From Methylobacterium sp. J-070 (GTDB lineage Bacteria > Pseudomonadota > Alphaproteobacteria > Rhizobiales > Beijerinckiaceae), in assembly GCF_022829385.1 (NCBI RefSeq), contig NZ_JAKSXX010000274.1, positions 1 through 57,866 of the forward strand: 57,866 bases of DNA, written 5' to 3'. Of this stretch, positions 16,234-26,009 are shown piece after piece. The number at the start of each line of letters is the position of its first letter. Positions within the stretch are counted from its first letter, which is position 1. The notes below the pieces were generated by a model. It did not search any database. It was given only the letters and a program-made list of their open reading frames with translations, and was not told the DNA's origin. Position numbers and translations under genes: made by a program.

Positions 16234-16482
16234 ATCGTTATTGTGATCCGGGCAAATTCAACTCGACACTGGCAGTCTGAAGATAATCCCTTAGAAATCT
16301 TCATAGCCCGCATTAGGGTAAAGAGACGGTTAACCTTACGAGACGAGACTGCGCGCACTTTTGTAACCCAGCGCCCGCGCCGTATCGCAGCCGATGACCG
16401 CAGAACAGGCCTTTTCTCATCCCGCTTTCACCTCAACTTGCCAACGCCCGTGGAGCGCCACTGGTCGTCGGGCCTTTCGGCG

Positions 16483-19221
16483 ATGACCGACCTGCGCCAC
16501 GTGTCGCCCGGCTCCAAGGCTGAGGCGCTGCGCCAGGTCGTTGACGCCGTCGCCGGGCTGATCCTGCGCCTCGATCCTGCGGGGCGGGTGACCTTCGCAT
16601 CCGCGGGCGGGCAGGCATTCCTCGGCGAGGTAGCCACTTCCCTTGTAGGCCGGTTCTTGCACGAAGCCGTTCACCCGGAGGACGAGGTCGCCCTCGCTAC
16701 TACCGCACAACCGTCCGGCTCCGACACAGCTGTTGTGCGAATGCGCGATGCGGGCGCGCGCTGGGTCGCGACGGTGCTGGTCGTCCGGAACGTCCCCGGC
16801 ACCGGTGACCGCATCGTCACTATCCGCGAGGCATCCGAGCATGAGCGGACTCATGCGGACCTGCGCGCGAGCCGCGACCATTACCGGGCGCTCGTAGATA
16901 CGCTGCCGCAACTGGTCTGGATGGAACGCGCCGACACGGGCGAGACGGTCTACGTCAACCAAGCCTTCGAAACCTACTGTGGGCCGATTCCTACCACCCG
17001 CGCCGCCCGCACCGACCGGTTCCACCCTGACGACGCCGGCCAGATCGGCGACGCCTACGCCAAGGCGCGCGTGCACGGCCGGTTATGCGAGGTCCAGGGT
17101 CGCGTCCGCGACCGGAACGGCCGCTTCCGCTGGCACCAGTTTGTGTTCCGGCCCCTGCACATGGGCAGCGACCTGATCGGCTGGCTCGGGTCTGCCCTCG
17201 ACATCGACGAGGTCGTGAGTGCGCGGGAGGCGCTGGCGGAGAAGGGCGAACTCCTGCGCCTTGCTCAGGAAGCGGCGGGGGCCGGGCTGTTCGCCATCGA
17301 CCTCGCGACTGGCGAGATGATCCTCTCGCCTGAAAGCGCATGTCGGCTCGGGTTACCAGAGGATCGCCCTGCGGTGGTAGACGTCGCCGATTGGATGCGC
17401 CGGGTCGTCCCGGATGATCGCGCGACGACCCTACGGGCGGTGCGGGAGGCCTCTTCGGGTCGCAGGACCTTCGACGTCGCGTTTCGTGTCCCCATAGCCG
17501 GAGGCGATCGCCGATGGATCCAGGCGATCGGACGCCCACAACTCGACCGGGACGGCGTCGCGGTGCGAATCGTTGGCCTGACTCTCGACATCACCACCCG
17601 GAAGGACGGCGAGCGTGCGCTGATCGAGGCCAAGGCGGCGGCCGAGGCCGCACGGATCGAGGCAGAGTGCGCCAACGCAGCCAAGACTGAGTTCCTCTCC
17701 GCCATGAGCCACGAAATCCGCACGCCGCTCAATGCGGTGATCGGCTTCGCCGGTTTGCTTGCGGAATCCGAGCGTCTCGACGGCGATCTCAAACGTTACG
17801 CGGAGCTCGCCGCGACGGCAGGCTCGAACCTACGCACCATCGTCGACGACATCCTAGACTTCGCGTCCGTTGAGGCCGGCGCAGTTAGCCTGGACTCCGC
17901 GCCGTTCGCGGTTCGCCAACTGGTCGATGCCTGCGTAGGCATCGTCGGAACGTCAGCGGCTGCAAAGGGCCTCGACCTCGTCGTGCGGATCGATGACGTC
18001 GTTCCAGGCTCCCTCGTGGGTGATTCCGGGCGACTGCGGCAGATCCTCCTGAACCTCCTCAACAACGCCGTGAAGTTCACGCCTCGAGGCAGCGTCACCG
18101 TCAGCCTGCGCCACGAAGGGATGAGTCTGGCTGGCGACCTGATCCGATTCAGCGTGACGGACACGGGTATCGGCATCTCGCCTGACCGTCAGGAGCGGTT
18201 ATTCCGGCGCTTCTCGCAGGCCGACAGCTCGATCCGTCGCGATTACGGCGGCACCGGTCTCGGCTTGGCGATCAGCCGCCGGCTGGTCGAGCTGATGGGC
18301 GGCACGATCGGCCTCGTATCAGAGGCGGGCAGAGGCTCGACCTTCTGGTTCACGCTTGCGCTACCCCTGGCGTCCGCCGTCGCTGCGGCCATCCCGTCCC
18401 GTTCGTCGCGTCGGGGCAGAGCCGGACGCATCCTCTTGGTGGAGGATGTGGAGATCAACCGCGAGTTGGCCTGCACCGTGCTCAGGGCTGCTGGCCACAC
18501 CGTCGACTTCGCCACGGATGGTATCGACGCGGTGCGCGCCGTGGAGGCGGCCAACTACGACCTCGTGCTGATGGACGTCCAGATGCCACGCCTCGACGGC
18601 ATGATGGCTACCCGACTGATTCGCTGCTTGCCAGGTTCAGTTGCCCAGGTGCCTGTGGTCGCGCTGAGCGCCAATGTCCTGCCGGATCAGGTGGAGGCAT
18701 TCAGAGCTGCCGGGATGGATGATCACTTCGGTAAGCCGTTCCAGCCTCAGGAGCTCTGTGACGCGGTGGCACGATGGCTCGACAGGTCGGCCGGCGCAAT
18801 TCCGGATGCAGAACCGACGCTCGACCGTGAGCGCCACGCGGACAACATGGCGCTGATCGCTCCAGACACGCTGACCCGGCTGCTGGGACAATTCCAGGAA
18901 CGCGCCGAGCATGCGTTCGCGAACCCTGACGCAGGCTTCAACGCAGATCCTGCTCGCGCCGCTGCGCTTGACCCGCCTGGTACGGCGGCCGAGCGTGCGG
19001 TCCTGCGCGCGGAGGCGCACGCCCTGGCAGCGGCAAGCGGCCTTCTGGGCTTCATGCCGCTCAGCCGAGCCTGCTTGGCCCTGGAGCGGGCGACCGAGGA
19101 CGTTGCGTTCGACGAGCTCCTGGTCAGAACCCAGGCCCTCGCTGTCGCGGCCGCCGCCGAGACGCGGGCGATGCTGGCGTGCGGCCTTGTCCCGGCCCGG
19201 ACCGCGTCGGGAGCGCGGTGA
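16483..19221 (+). CDS. Hybrid sensor histidine kinase with PAS, receiver and Hpt-like domains
   Basis: A 912-aa protein with no transmembrane segments. PAS-type sensory domains occupy roughly residues 5-120, 125-245 and 255-375. HisKA follows with SHEIRTPLNAVIGF (His410). The HATPase has N and G boxes (LLNNAVKFTP, DTGIGIS, GGTGLGLAIS). The receiver at 645-765 has LMDVQMPRLDG (Asp698). The C-terminus is an Hpt-like segment with EAHALAAASGLLGF (His846) in which the usual Lys-Gly is Ala-Ala. The start is uncertain: ATG 16483 is preferred, GTG 16450 is possible, and long upstream readthrough lacks coding character. It overlaps the next gene, a LuxR-type response regulator, by one base (TGATG), so that is its likely output. 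Confidence 0.88.
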   Translation: MTDLRHVSPGSKAEALRQVVDAVAGLILRLDPAGRVTFASAGGQAFLGEVATSLVGRFLHEAVHPEDEVALATTAQPSGSDTAVVRMRDAGARWVATVLVVRNVPGTGDRIVTIREASEHERTHADLRASRDHYRALVDTLPQLVWMERADTGETVYVNQAFETYCGPIPTTRAARTDRFHPDDAGQIGDAYAKARVHGRLCEVQGRVRDRNGRFRWHQFVFRPLHMGSDLIGWLGSALDIDEVVSAREALAEKGELLRLAQEAAGAGLFAIDLATGEMILSPESACRLGLPEDRPAVVDVADWMRRVVPDDRATTLRAVREASSGRRTFDVAFRVPIAGGDRRWIQAIGRPQLDRDGVAVRIVGLTLDITTRKDGERALIEAKAAAEAARIEAECANAAKTEFLSAMSHEIRTPLNAVIGFAGLLAESERLDGDLKRYAELAATAGSNLRTIVDDILDFASVEAGAVSLDSAPFAVRQLVDACVGIVGTSAAAKGLDLVVRIDDVVPGSLVGDSGRLRQILLNLLNNAVKFTPRGSVTVSLRHEGMSLAGDLIRFSVTDTGIGISPDRQERLFRRFSQADSSIRRDYGGTGLGLAISRRLVELMGGTIGLVSEAGRGSTFWFTLALPLASAVAAAIPSRSSRRGRAGRILLVEDVEINRELACTVLRAAGHTVDFATDGIDAVRAVEAANYDLVLMDVQMPRLDGMMATRLIRCLPGSVAQVPVVALSANVLPDQVEAFRAAGMDDHFGKPFQPQELCDAVARWLDRSAGAIPDAEPTLDRERHADNMALIAPDTLTRLLGQFQERAEHAFANPDAGFNADPARAAALDPPGTAAERAVLRAEAHALAAASGLLGFMPLSRACLALERATEDVAFDELLVRTQALAVAAAAETRAMLACGLVPARTASGAR

Positions 19222-19895
19222 TGGCGACGGCAGAACCGGATGGAGTGACCCGTGGCCGCGTCGCGATCCTGGCGGACGACGATGAGTTCTTCCGCCTCGC
19301 CATGACCTCCCTGCTCACCCGGCAGCTCGGCTTCGCCCGGGTGATTGAGACCGCGAGTCTAGACGAGGCGATCGCCGCTCTATCCGGGACACCTGAGACG
19401 GCACTGGCCCTGTTCGACTTACAGATGCCTGGCATGGCGGGCGCAGGCTCGGTGGCGGCCGTGCGCGAGTGCTATCCCGCGGTCAAGGCCGCCATCGTCT
19501 CGGCCTCCAACGCACGTGCCGATGTGCTGACCGCGCTGGCTGCCGGCTGCCACGGCTACGTGCCCAAGACGCTGGGTACCGCGGAGGTGCTGCGCGCCGT
19601 CTCGGCTATCCTCGACGGGGCGATCTACGTGCCTCCCTTCATGGCCGAGCCACCGCCCAGCGCGTCCGCGCCGCCTGCCGGCGAGGTGGTGCTGACCCGC
19701 CGTCAACGGGAGGTGCTGGAACTCATCGTGGCCGGCCGATCCAACAAGGAGATCGCCCGGAGCCTCGATCTCGGTGAGGGCACCGTGAAGGTGCACGTGG
19801 CGGCGCTCCTGCGCACCCTCGGCGTTGCCAACCGGGCGGCTGCCGCGGCGGCCGGTCCACGGATCCTCGCGGCCGGACTAGGCCAGTCGGCCTAG
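19221..19895 (+). CDS. NarL/FixJ-type response regulator
   Basis: A 224-aa two-domain regulator. The receiver (residues 10-130) has ADDDEF, phospho-acceptor LFDLQMPGM (Asp66), VSAS and VPKT with the conserved Lys. The LuxR helix-turn-helix is at residues 165-215: LTRRQREVLELIVAGRSNKE followed by LGEGTVKVHVAALLRTLGVA. Its ATG shares one base with the kinase stop, indicating translational coupling and a cognate pair. About 230 bases separate it from bcsS in the same orientation, so it might regulate the cellulose operon; no binding site is identified. Confidence 0.9.
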   Translation: MATAEPDGVTRGRVAILADDDEFFRLAMTSLLTRQLGFARVIETASLDEAIAALSGTPETALALFDLQMPGMAGAGSVAAVRECYPAVKAAIVSASNARADVLTALAAGCHGYVPKTLGTAEVLRAVSAILDGAIYVPPFMAEPPPSASAPPAGEVVLTRRQREVLELIVAGRSNKEIARSLDLGEGTVKVHVAALLRTLGVANRAAAAAAGPRILAAGLGQSA

Positions 19896-20126
19896 TCTCA
19901 AATCGCCCATCCACAGGCTGCGCGTGCAAGCATGGTCCGCACGGATGTACGCCAGTGCTTCAAGGGCGGAGCGAGATCTCGGACCTCGTCTTCCGAAGAC
20001 TACATGTTTAGGCGCCTATAGCGGCTTAGTCCGTCTTTTCTCTGCATCCTAACCGCTTCAGCAAGGACCGATTAAGGCTGCTGGCCAGATCCTAAAGGCG
20101 TCCTGCAAGTCACGTAGCGTATCGAT

Positions 20127-20870
20127 ATGCACCGTAGCCTCATCGGGTGCGCCGCGGCCCTGGCCATGGCGGGTTGCCCCGTCGCCCAGGCCGCCGACTG
20201 GTATACAGGGGCCGAGCCGCCGTCCGGCCCCGACGCCTGGATTGTGGCCGTCGACACCTCGGCCTCCATCGCGTCGCAAGGGTCGCAATTCGCCAGCGCC
20301 ACCGTGACGGCAGCGCCCGCAGGGGACCTGCTCACCAGCGGTATCCGCGTGCGGGTCGATGGCCTGATCGGCTCATACCGGGCTGAGAGCCCCGGCGCGG
20401 CCCACGCCGTCGGCCAGCAGACCGATGTCGCCGCGATGGCCGGCTACGCGCTCGTCGGTCCGGACAGCGTGCTCACCGGCTTCGTTGGGCTGAACGCCCG
20501 CCACGACGAGGTCGCGCAGTCCGGGGCGAGCGAGACCACCACGCGCACCGGCGTCGGCCTGAAGACGGCCCTGGACTACTATGCCCGGCCGACCGCCTTC
20601 ACAATGTTCCAAGCGACCGGCTCCTACGCCACGACGTTCAACGCCTATTACGGCCGCGTTCGCTTCGGCATCGCGGCGCTCGCCGGCGGGTATGTCGGGC
20701 CGGAATTCACCGCGCTCGGTGACGACTACTACCGGCAATGGCGGGTCGGTGGCCACCTGAGTGGCATGCAGATCGGTGCGGTGCAGCTCGGACTGTCGGC
20801 CGGCTACGTCTACGACCACGTCCGCAAGGGCGGTCTCTACACCTCTCTCGATCTGCGGACGGGCTTCTGA
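20127..20870 (+). CDS. bcsS: Cellulose biosynthesis protein BcsS
   Basis: A 247-aa exported protein with a signal peptide of about 22 residues (ending AGCPVAQA-ADW). The body has alternating polar and aromatic strands (GYALVGPDSVLTGFVGLNA, GAVQLGLSAGYVYDH) consistent with a small outer-membrane beta-barrel. It matches the BcsS family that accompanies alphaproteobacterial cellulose operons. Its stop overlaps the bcsA start by one base (TGATG), making it the first gene of the operon. With no bcsC in the window, BcsS is a candidate contributor to outer-membrane passage of the polymer; that is inference. Confidence 0.8.
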   Translation: MHRSLIGCAAALAMAGCPVAQAADWYTGAEPPSGPDAWIVAVDTSASIASQGSQFASATVTAAPAGDLLTSGIRVRVDGLIGSYRAESPGAAHAVGQQTDVAAMAGYALVGPDSVLTGFVGLNARHDEVAQSGASETTTRTGVGLKTALDYYARPTAFTMFQATGSYATTFNAYYGRVRFGIAALAGGYVGPEFTALGDDYYRQWRVGGHLSGMQIGAVQLGLSAGYVYDHVRKGGLYTSLDLRTGF

Positions 20871-23692
20871 TGGGCACCACGACGCTGGACAGCCCGGTGA
20901 CGGGGGACGTCGTGACCGTCGGGACGGCGGCCTCCGCCAGGGCCGCGCGACCGCGCATCCTGATGGGGCTGCTCTGGGCGACCTGGGCGCTGTGCGCCGC
21001 GCTCGCCCTCGGATTTCTGGTGCAGCCTGTCAGCCCGACGGCTCAGCTCGCGCTGTGCGGCGCGGCCGGCGGTGGCATGGTCGTACTCTGGCTGCTGTTT
21101 CCGCGCCGGGGCCTTGCTCGGATGTTATTCCTGGCGCTCGGCACGACCGTGGTCATCCGCTACGTCTACTGGCGGCTCACCGGCACGCTGCCGGCGCTCG
21201 ACGATCCCGTCAGCTTTGGGCTCGGCGTCGTGCTGGCACTCGCCGAGCTCTACTGTGTGCTGATCCTTACGGTCAGCCTGATCATCAACGTCGAGCCGCT
21301 GGCCCGTGGCGCGGCGCCGACGCTGCCCGAGGCGGAACTCCCCACCGTCGACATCTTCATCCCCTCCTACAATGAGTCTGTGGAAATCCTGGGCGTTACC
21401 TTGGCGGCGGCGCGCAACCTCGACTACCCGGCCGGGCGCGCCTGCGTGTGGCTGCTCGACGACGGCGGCACCGATCAGAAATGCGCTGATGCCGACCCCG
21501 CCAGGGCCGAGACGGCCCGGTCGCGCCGGGCCGAGTTGCAGGCGCTCTGCGCCGCGCTGGGCGCCCGTTATCTCACCCGGGCGCGCAATGAGCACGCCAA
21601 GGCCGGCAATCTCAACAACGGGCTGACGCAGGCGCGCGCCGACCTCATCCTGGTGCTCGACGCCGACCACGCGCCGTTCCGGCCGTTCCTGCGCGAGACC
21701 GTCGGCCTGTTCGCGCAGGACCCCAAGCTGTTTCTGGTGCAGACGCCGCACGTCTTCATCAACCCGGACCCGCTGGAACGGAACCTGCGCACATTCACGA
21801 AGATGCCGTCCGAGAACGAGATGTTCTACGGCGTCACGCAGGCCGGCCTCGACAAATGGAACGGCTCGTTCTTCTGCGGTTCTGCGGCGCTGCTCCGGCG
21901 AGCCGCGCTCGACGCGGTCGGCGGCTTCTCGGGCATCACCATCACGGAGGATTGCGAGACCGCATTCGAACTCCACGCCCGCGGCTGGACCAGCGCCTAT
22001 GTCGACCGGCCGCTGATCGCCGGCCTCCAGCCGGAGACCTTCGCGGACTTCATCGGCCAGCGGGCGCGCTGGTGCCAGGGCATGTTTCAGATCATGCTCC
22101 TGAAGAACCCGCTGCTGAAGCGCGGCCTCAAGCCGATCCAGAGGCTCTGCTACCTGTCCAGTATGACCTTCTGGTTCTTTCCGCTGCCGCGGCTGATCTT
22201 CATGCTGGCACCGCTTCTGCACATCTTCTTCGACGTGAAGATCTTCGTCTCGTCGATCGATGAGGCGCTGGCCTTTACGGCGACCTACGTGGCCGCCAAC
22301 ATGATGATGCAGAATTACCTCTACGGCCGCGTGCGCTGGCCCTGGATATCCGAACTCTACGAATACGTGCAGGGCGTCTATCTCGCCCGCTCAATCGTCT
22401 CGGTGATGCTGTCGCCGCGCAAGCCGAGCTTCAACGTCACCAACAAGGGCGCTGGCCTCGACCACGACCACCTGTCGAGCTTGGCTTGGCCGTTCTTCGC
22501 GATCTTCGGCGCGCTGGTGGCGGGCTGCGCGACAGCCGCGTGGCGCTACCTCTTCGAGCCCGGGGTGACCAGCCTGATGCTTGTGGTCGGGCTCTGGTGC
22601 CTGTTCAACCTCGTGATCGCGGGCGCGGCGCTGGGCGTCGTGGCCGAGCGCCGGCAGCCGGAACGCAGCCATAGCCTGCCGGTGACGCGGCGCGCCGTCG
22701 CGTCGGTCGGTGGCGCGGTGTTCGAGGTGATGGTGGAGCGGGCCTCGGCCGAGGGCTGCCGCCTGCACCGCTGCGACGGCTCGGCGTGGCCGGTCTCGGC
22801 CGGGGCGGGAAGCGTGGGCCGGATCGTCCTCGCCGAGGCGGCCTGCGGGCCCCTCACGTTCCGTCAGGGCAGCGGCCTGTCGGGCGAGACCTGGGACGTG
22901 ACCTTCACAGATTCCGGCCCCGCCATGTTCCGCAGCCTCGCCGAGCTGATGTACGGCGACGTGTCGGCCTTGCGAGCGTTCCTCTCTGGCCGACACCGGC
23001 ACGAGAACCTGCTCTCCGGAAGTCTGCGCTTCCTCGTCTGGGGCGTCACGGAGCCGGTGCGAGCCATCACATACGCCGTCCGCGACCGCCGCAGCGTCCC
23101 GCCCGTCGCGCAACCGCTGACCGCTCCGGCTGTGGCCGTGCCAGCCCGCCCGACCCCGACGGAGATTCCCTCCGCATCGGCAGGGTCAATCCGCGCGTAT
23201 GCGGCGGAGGAGCCGTCAACGCTGATCGCTTCCCCGGTCGTTGCTCCGGCCATCGCCCCGGATGCCGCGCCCCTGGCCGCTAGGGCGGCCGCCGCGATGC
23301 TTCCACCTCTGGCGACGGTGCCCGTGCCGCTGATCGTCCCGGCAAGTGCGGAGACGCCCATCCAGGCGCGACGCGCGGCCCCGCCGGCTCAAGCGCTGGA
23401 GGCACGCGCTTCCGTCAGCATGCCGCTCACGGACGCAGCCTGGAGACGCGCGGTCGCCGAACTCGCCGCCGCCGAGGCTTCCGCCGCGCTCACCGTCGCG
23501 ACTCCGGCTGCAGCCTCCATCGGGGCCGCCGCCGAGACGCGGCTCGACCCTGCGGCCTGGCTCGCCGAGATCTTCGCCCTCGCCGGGGTCGAACGCGCCG
23601 AAGCCAATCGCGCGGACCTCGTCCGCGGGCCTGATTTTCGTGCGCTCGGCCGCGAGCCGGTCGCTCCCGCCACCATCCGCTCCGCCGCCTGA
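20870..23692 (+). CDS. bcsA: Cellulose synthase catalytic subunit BcsA
   Basis: A 940-aa inner-membrane family-2 glycosyltransferase that polymerises UDP-glucose into beta-1,4-glucan. The hydrophobic N-terminus has about four helices. Catalytic motifs are complete: LLDDGG (about residue 196), DADHAPF (264), ITEDCET (359) and QRARWCQG (397). More membrane helices follow to about 590. The PilZ-like region near 594-690 keeps RxxxR (RQPER), but the usual DxSxxG reads RASAEG, so the first Asp is Arg. A C-terminal tail of about 200 residues, very rich in Ala, Pro and Val, is unusual. Start overlaps the bcsS stop; bcsB begins eight bases after its stop. Confidence 0.95.
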   Translation: MGTTTLDSPVTGDVVTVGTAASARAARPRILMGLLWATWALCAALALGFLVQPVSPTAQLALCGAAGGGMVVLWLLFPRRGLARMLFLALGTTVVIRYVYWRLTGTLPALDDPVSFGLGVVLALAELYCVLILTVSLIINVEPLARGAAPTLPEAELPTVDIFIPSYNESVEILGVTLAAARNLDYPAGRACVWLLDDGGTDQKCADADPARAETARSRRAELQALCAALGARYLTRARNEHAKAGNLNNGLTQARADLILVLDADHAPFRPFLRETVGLFAQDPKLFLVQTPHVFINPDPLERNLRTFTKMPSENEMFYGVTQAGLDKWNGSFFCGSAALLRRAALDAVGGFSGITITEDCETAFELHARGWTSAYVDRPLIAGLQPETFADFIGQRARWCQGMFQIMLLKNPLLKRGLKPIQRLCYLSSMTFWFFPLPRLIFMLAPLLHIFFDVKIFVSSIDEALAFTATYVAANMMMQNYLYGRVRWPWISELYEYVQGVYLARSIVSVMLSPRKPSFNVTNKGAGLDHDHLSSLAWPFFAIFGALVAGCATAAWRYLFEPGVTSLMLVVGLWCLFNLVIAGAALGVVAERRQPERSHSLPVTRRAVASVGGAVFEVMVERASAEGCRLHRCDGSAWPVSAGAGSVGRIVLAEAACGPLTFRQGSGLSGETWDVTFTDSGPAMFRSLAELMYGDVSALRAFLSGRHRHENLLSGSLRFLVWGVTEPVRAITYAVRDRRSVPPVAQPLTAPAVAVPARPTPTEIPSASAGSIRAYAAEEPSTLIASPVVAPAIAPDAAPLAARAAAAMLPPLATVPVPLIVPASAETPIQARRAAPPAQALEARASVSMPLTDAAWRRAVAELAAAEASAALTVATPAAASIGAAAETRLDPAAWLAEIFALAGVERAEANRADLVRGPDFRALGREPVAPATIRSAA

Positions 23693-23699
23693 GAATCCT

Positions 23700-26009
23700 A
23701 TGCGCAACGGTCTCCGCCCGGCTCTCGCGGCCACCCTTCTCACCTGCGCGGCGGGGGCCTCGGCCCAATCCTTCTCGGGGGCCGGACCGGCCCCGGTTCT
23801 GATGCTGCCCTCGACCGAACGGGCGGCGACCGTCACCCCGGTCGAGCTGGCTGCCGCCGCGCGGCCGGTTCCGGCCGGCGCAGCCGAGACCGGCCCGACC
23901 CTCCGCCGGCTGCCCGCGATCGCGGCGCCGATGCGGCTCTGGGGCGAGAACGGCCGCCTGAGCTTCCCACTCTACGTCACCGAGGCGGAGGCGCGGGCCG
24001 GTGGCCGGTTCCAGGTCGGCTACGTGGCCGCGGTCTCGATCCTACCTGAGACCGCGCGGCTGACGTTCAGTCTCAACGGCATCGAACTGGGGAGCGCCGC
24101 CATTGACGGAGCCAAGGGTGCCCGCAGCCTCGGCTTCGACGTGCCGCCGGGGGTGATGTCCCGGGGCTTCAACCGAATCGACATCGCGGTGGCGCAGCGC
24201 CACCGCGTCGACTGCTCCATTCCGGCGACCTACGAGCTATGGACACAGATCGATCCCGCGACGACTGGCCTGCTGGCGAAGTCCGAAGGGCCGTCCGATC
24301 CCGCCGACCTCCCGGCGATCCGGGGCGGACCCGACGGGGCAGTGCCAATCCGCCTGATCCAGACCGGTGAGAAGCTGAGCCTGCGCACCGTTGAGCGGGG
24401 ACTCGCTGCGCTTCAGGCCACCGTCCTGGCCGGCCGGTTCATTCAGCCGGTGGCGGATTTCGGCCCGACCGCCGAGGATGGCGACGGACTGGTGCTCGCG
24501 GTCGGTCGCGTGGCCGAACTCGCCGGGAGTGTTGATCTGGCGTCGCTCGGCCCTGTGACCGGGCCGCGCCTTGCGCTCCTGCCACGGACGGCGGAGCGCC
24601 GCCCCGTCCTGGTTTTGACCGGGCCGGAAGATGCCGATGTGACCGCCGCGCTTGCGCAGCTCAAGGAGCTGTCGCGGGCGGACCCACTCGGGACGCCACG
24701 AGGCCTGCGAGCGCTCGCCGATGCCGGCGGCCGCAGGGTCTCGGATGGGGAGACCCTCACCTTCGCGGAGCTCGGCATCCCCGACACGCACGTGGCCGCG
24801 CGCACCCATCGGATCGCCTTCGACCTCGCCCTGCCGCACGACTTCATGCCGGCGGACTACGACAAGCTGATCCTGGACCTGGACGCAGACTACCCGGCCG
24901 GCCTCGCGCCTGGCGCCCAGATCGTCGTGGAGATCAACGGCGCGAACGCGGCGAGCGCGCCACTGGGTCGCCCGGGCGGAGAGGCGATGAACCGCCGCGC
25001 GGTGTTCCTGCCGCTGCGGCTGCTCCGTCCGGGTTTCAATCGGATCGCGATCCGCGCCGAGTTGCCGCGCACCGATGACTTGGCCTGCGCGGACGAGACG
25101 GGGGTCCCCACGGAGCGACTGTTCCTCGCCGGCTCGAGCCGCTTGACCATCCCGCCGCTGGCGCGGGTCGGCCGGCAGCCCGAGATCGCCGAGACCGTCG
25201 CCGAGGCCTTCCCCTACGCCGGCTCGGCCCGACGCCCGACCCTCGTCGTCCCGGCCCCGGATCGCGACACCATGGCGGCCGCGGCGACGCTCGTGGCACG
25301 ACTCGGTCTCGCCGCCGGCCGGGTGCTGCCCTTCGCGTTCGCCGCCGGCCGCGCCGCCATAACCGGACCGACCGTCTTCGTGTCAACTGCTAGGACCCTG
25401 GACGGAACCGTTCTGACCGCAGCAGGCCTCGATCCGCAAGCCTTGCTGGACGCCTGGGCCGACCATGAGGCAGCACCGTCACGGGAGAGCGGCCCCGCGT
25501 TGCGGCGCCGCGTGCTGCGCACCGACGGCATCGCGGCCTGCAGCTCGCTAGTGCCCCCGCTACCCGAGGGCGTGGCCGAGGCTGCCGCCAAGCCAGACGG
25601 GAAGCGGGGGGTGCGGACGGGCGGTCCAGTCCTGGCGGAGGCCGCCGCCCTCATCGCGCAGGGTATCACCGGGCCCGCCGAGGACGATCTGCTGACCCTG
25701 GTGACGGCCCCCACCGCCGCCAGCTTGCGGGAGGCGGTTGCGTGCCTCGTCCATCCACGGGTTTGGAAGCGGCCAGAGGGCCGCCTCACCGCGCTCTCGT
25801 CCATCGACGGCTCCGTGATCATCGAGGCTGCGGCGGAGCCCCGATACGTTGCCACGCTGCCACCCGCACCAGCCAATCTCCGCCGCGTCGCGTCGGGCTG
25901 GCTCTCTCTGCATGCCGGTCTCTACGGCCTGTTCGGCCTGCTGCTGGCGGGCGGTCTTGCTGGCTCAACTCAACTGCTCGTGCTCAACCTCGGTCGGAGA
26001 TCGGAATGA
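23700..26009 (+). CDS. bcsB: Cyclic-di-GMP-binding / periplasmic cellulose synthase subunit BcsB
   Basis: A 769-aa protein with a signal peptide (ending AGASAQS), a large periplasmic region with two carbohydrate-binding-like beta modules (LSFPLYVTEAEARAGG, FDLALPHDFMPADYDKLILD) and flavodoxin-like segments, and a single C-terminal membrane anchor (GLYGLFGLLLAGGLAGS, residues 742-765). BcsB guides the emerging glucan through the periplasm and is needed for BcsA activity. The ATG at 23700 matches the signal peptide. Its stop overlaps the start of bcsZ by four bases (ATGA). Confidence 0.93.
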   Translation: MRNGLRPALAATLLTCAAGASAQSFSGAGPAPVLMLPSTERAATVTPVELAAAARPVPAGAAETGPTLRRLPAIAAPMRLWGENGRLSFPLYVTEAEARAGGRFQVGYVAAVSILPETARLTFSLNGIELGSAAIDGAKGARSLGFDVPPGVMSRGFNRIDIAVAQRHRVDCSIPATYELWTQIDPATTGLLAKSEGPSDPADLPAIRGGPDGAVPIRLIQTGEKLSLRTVERGLAALQATVLAGRFIQPVADFGPTAEDGDGLVLAVGRVAELAGSVDLASLGPVTGPRLALLPRTAERRPVLVLTGPEDADVTAALAQLKELSRADPLGTPRGLRALADAGGRRVSDGETLTFAELGIPDTHVAARTHRIAFDLALPHDFMPADYDKLILDLDADYPAGLAPGAQIVVEINGANAASAPLGRPGGEAMNRRAVFLPLRLLRPGFNRIAIRAELPRTDDLACADETGVPTERLFLAGSSRLTIPPLARVGRQPEIAETVAEAFPYAGSARRPTLVVPAPDRDTMAAAATLVARLGLAAGRVLPFAFAAGRAAITGPTVFVSTARTLDGTVLTAAGLDPQALLDAWADHEAAPSRESGPALRRRVLRTDGIAACSSLVPPLPEGVAEAAAKPDGKRGVRTGGPVLAEAAALIAQGITGPAEDDLLTLVTAPTAASLREAVACLVHPRVWKRPEGRLTALSSIDGSVIIEAAAEPRYVATLPPAPANLRRVASGWLSLHAGLYGLFGLLLAGGLAGSTQLLVLNLGRRSE

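Noticed and set aside
15997..16482. N-terminal extension of the first hybrid kinase
   Set aside because: The added residues run antisense to the PilZ gene and do not resemble a sensory domain; the conserved part begins near 16483.
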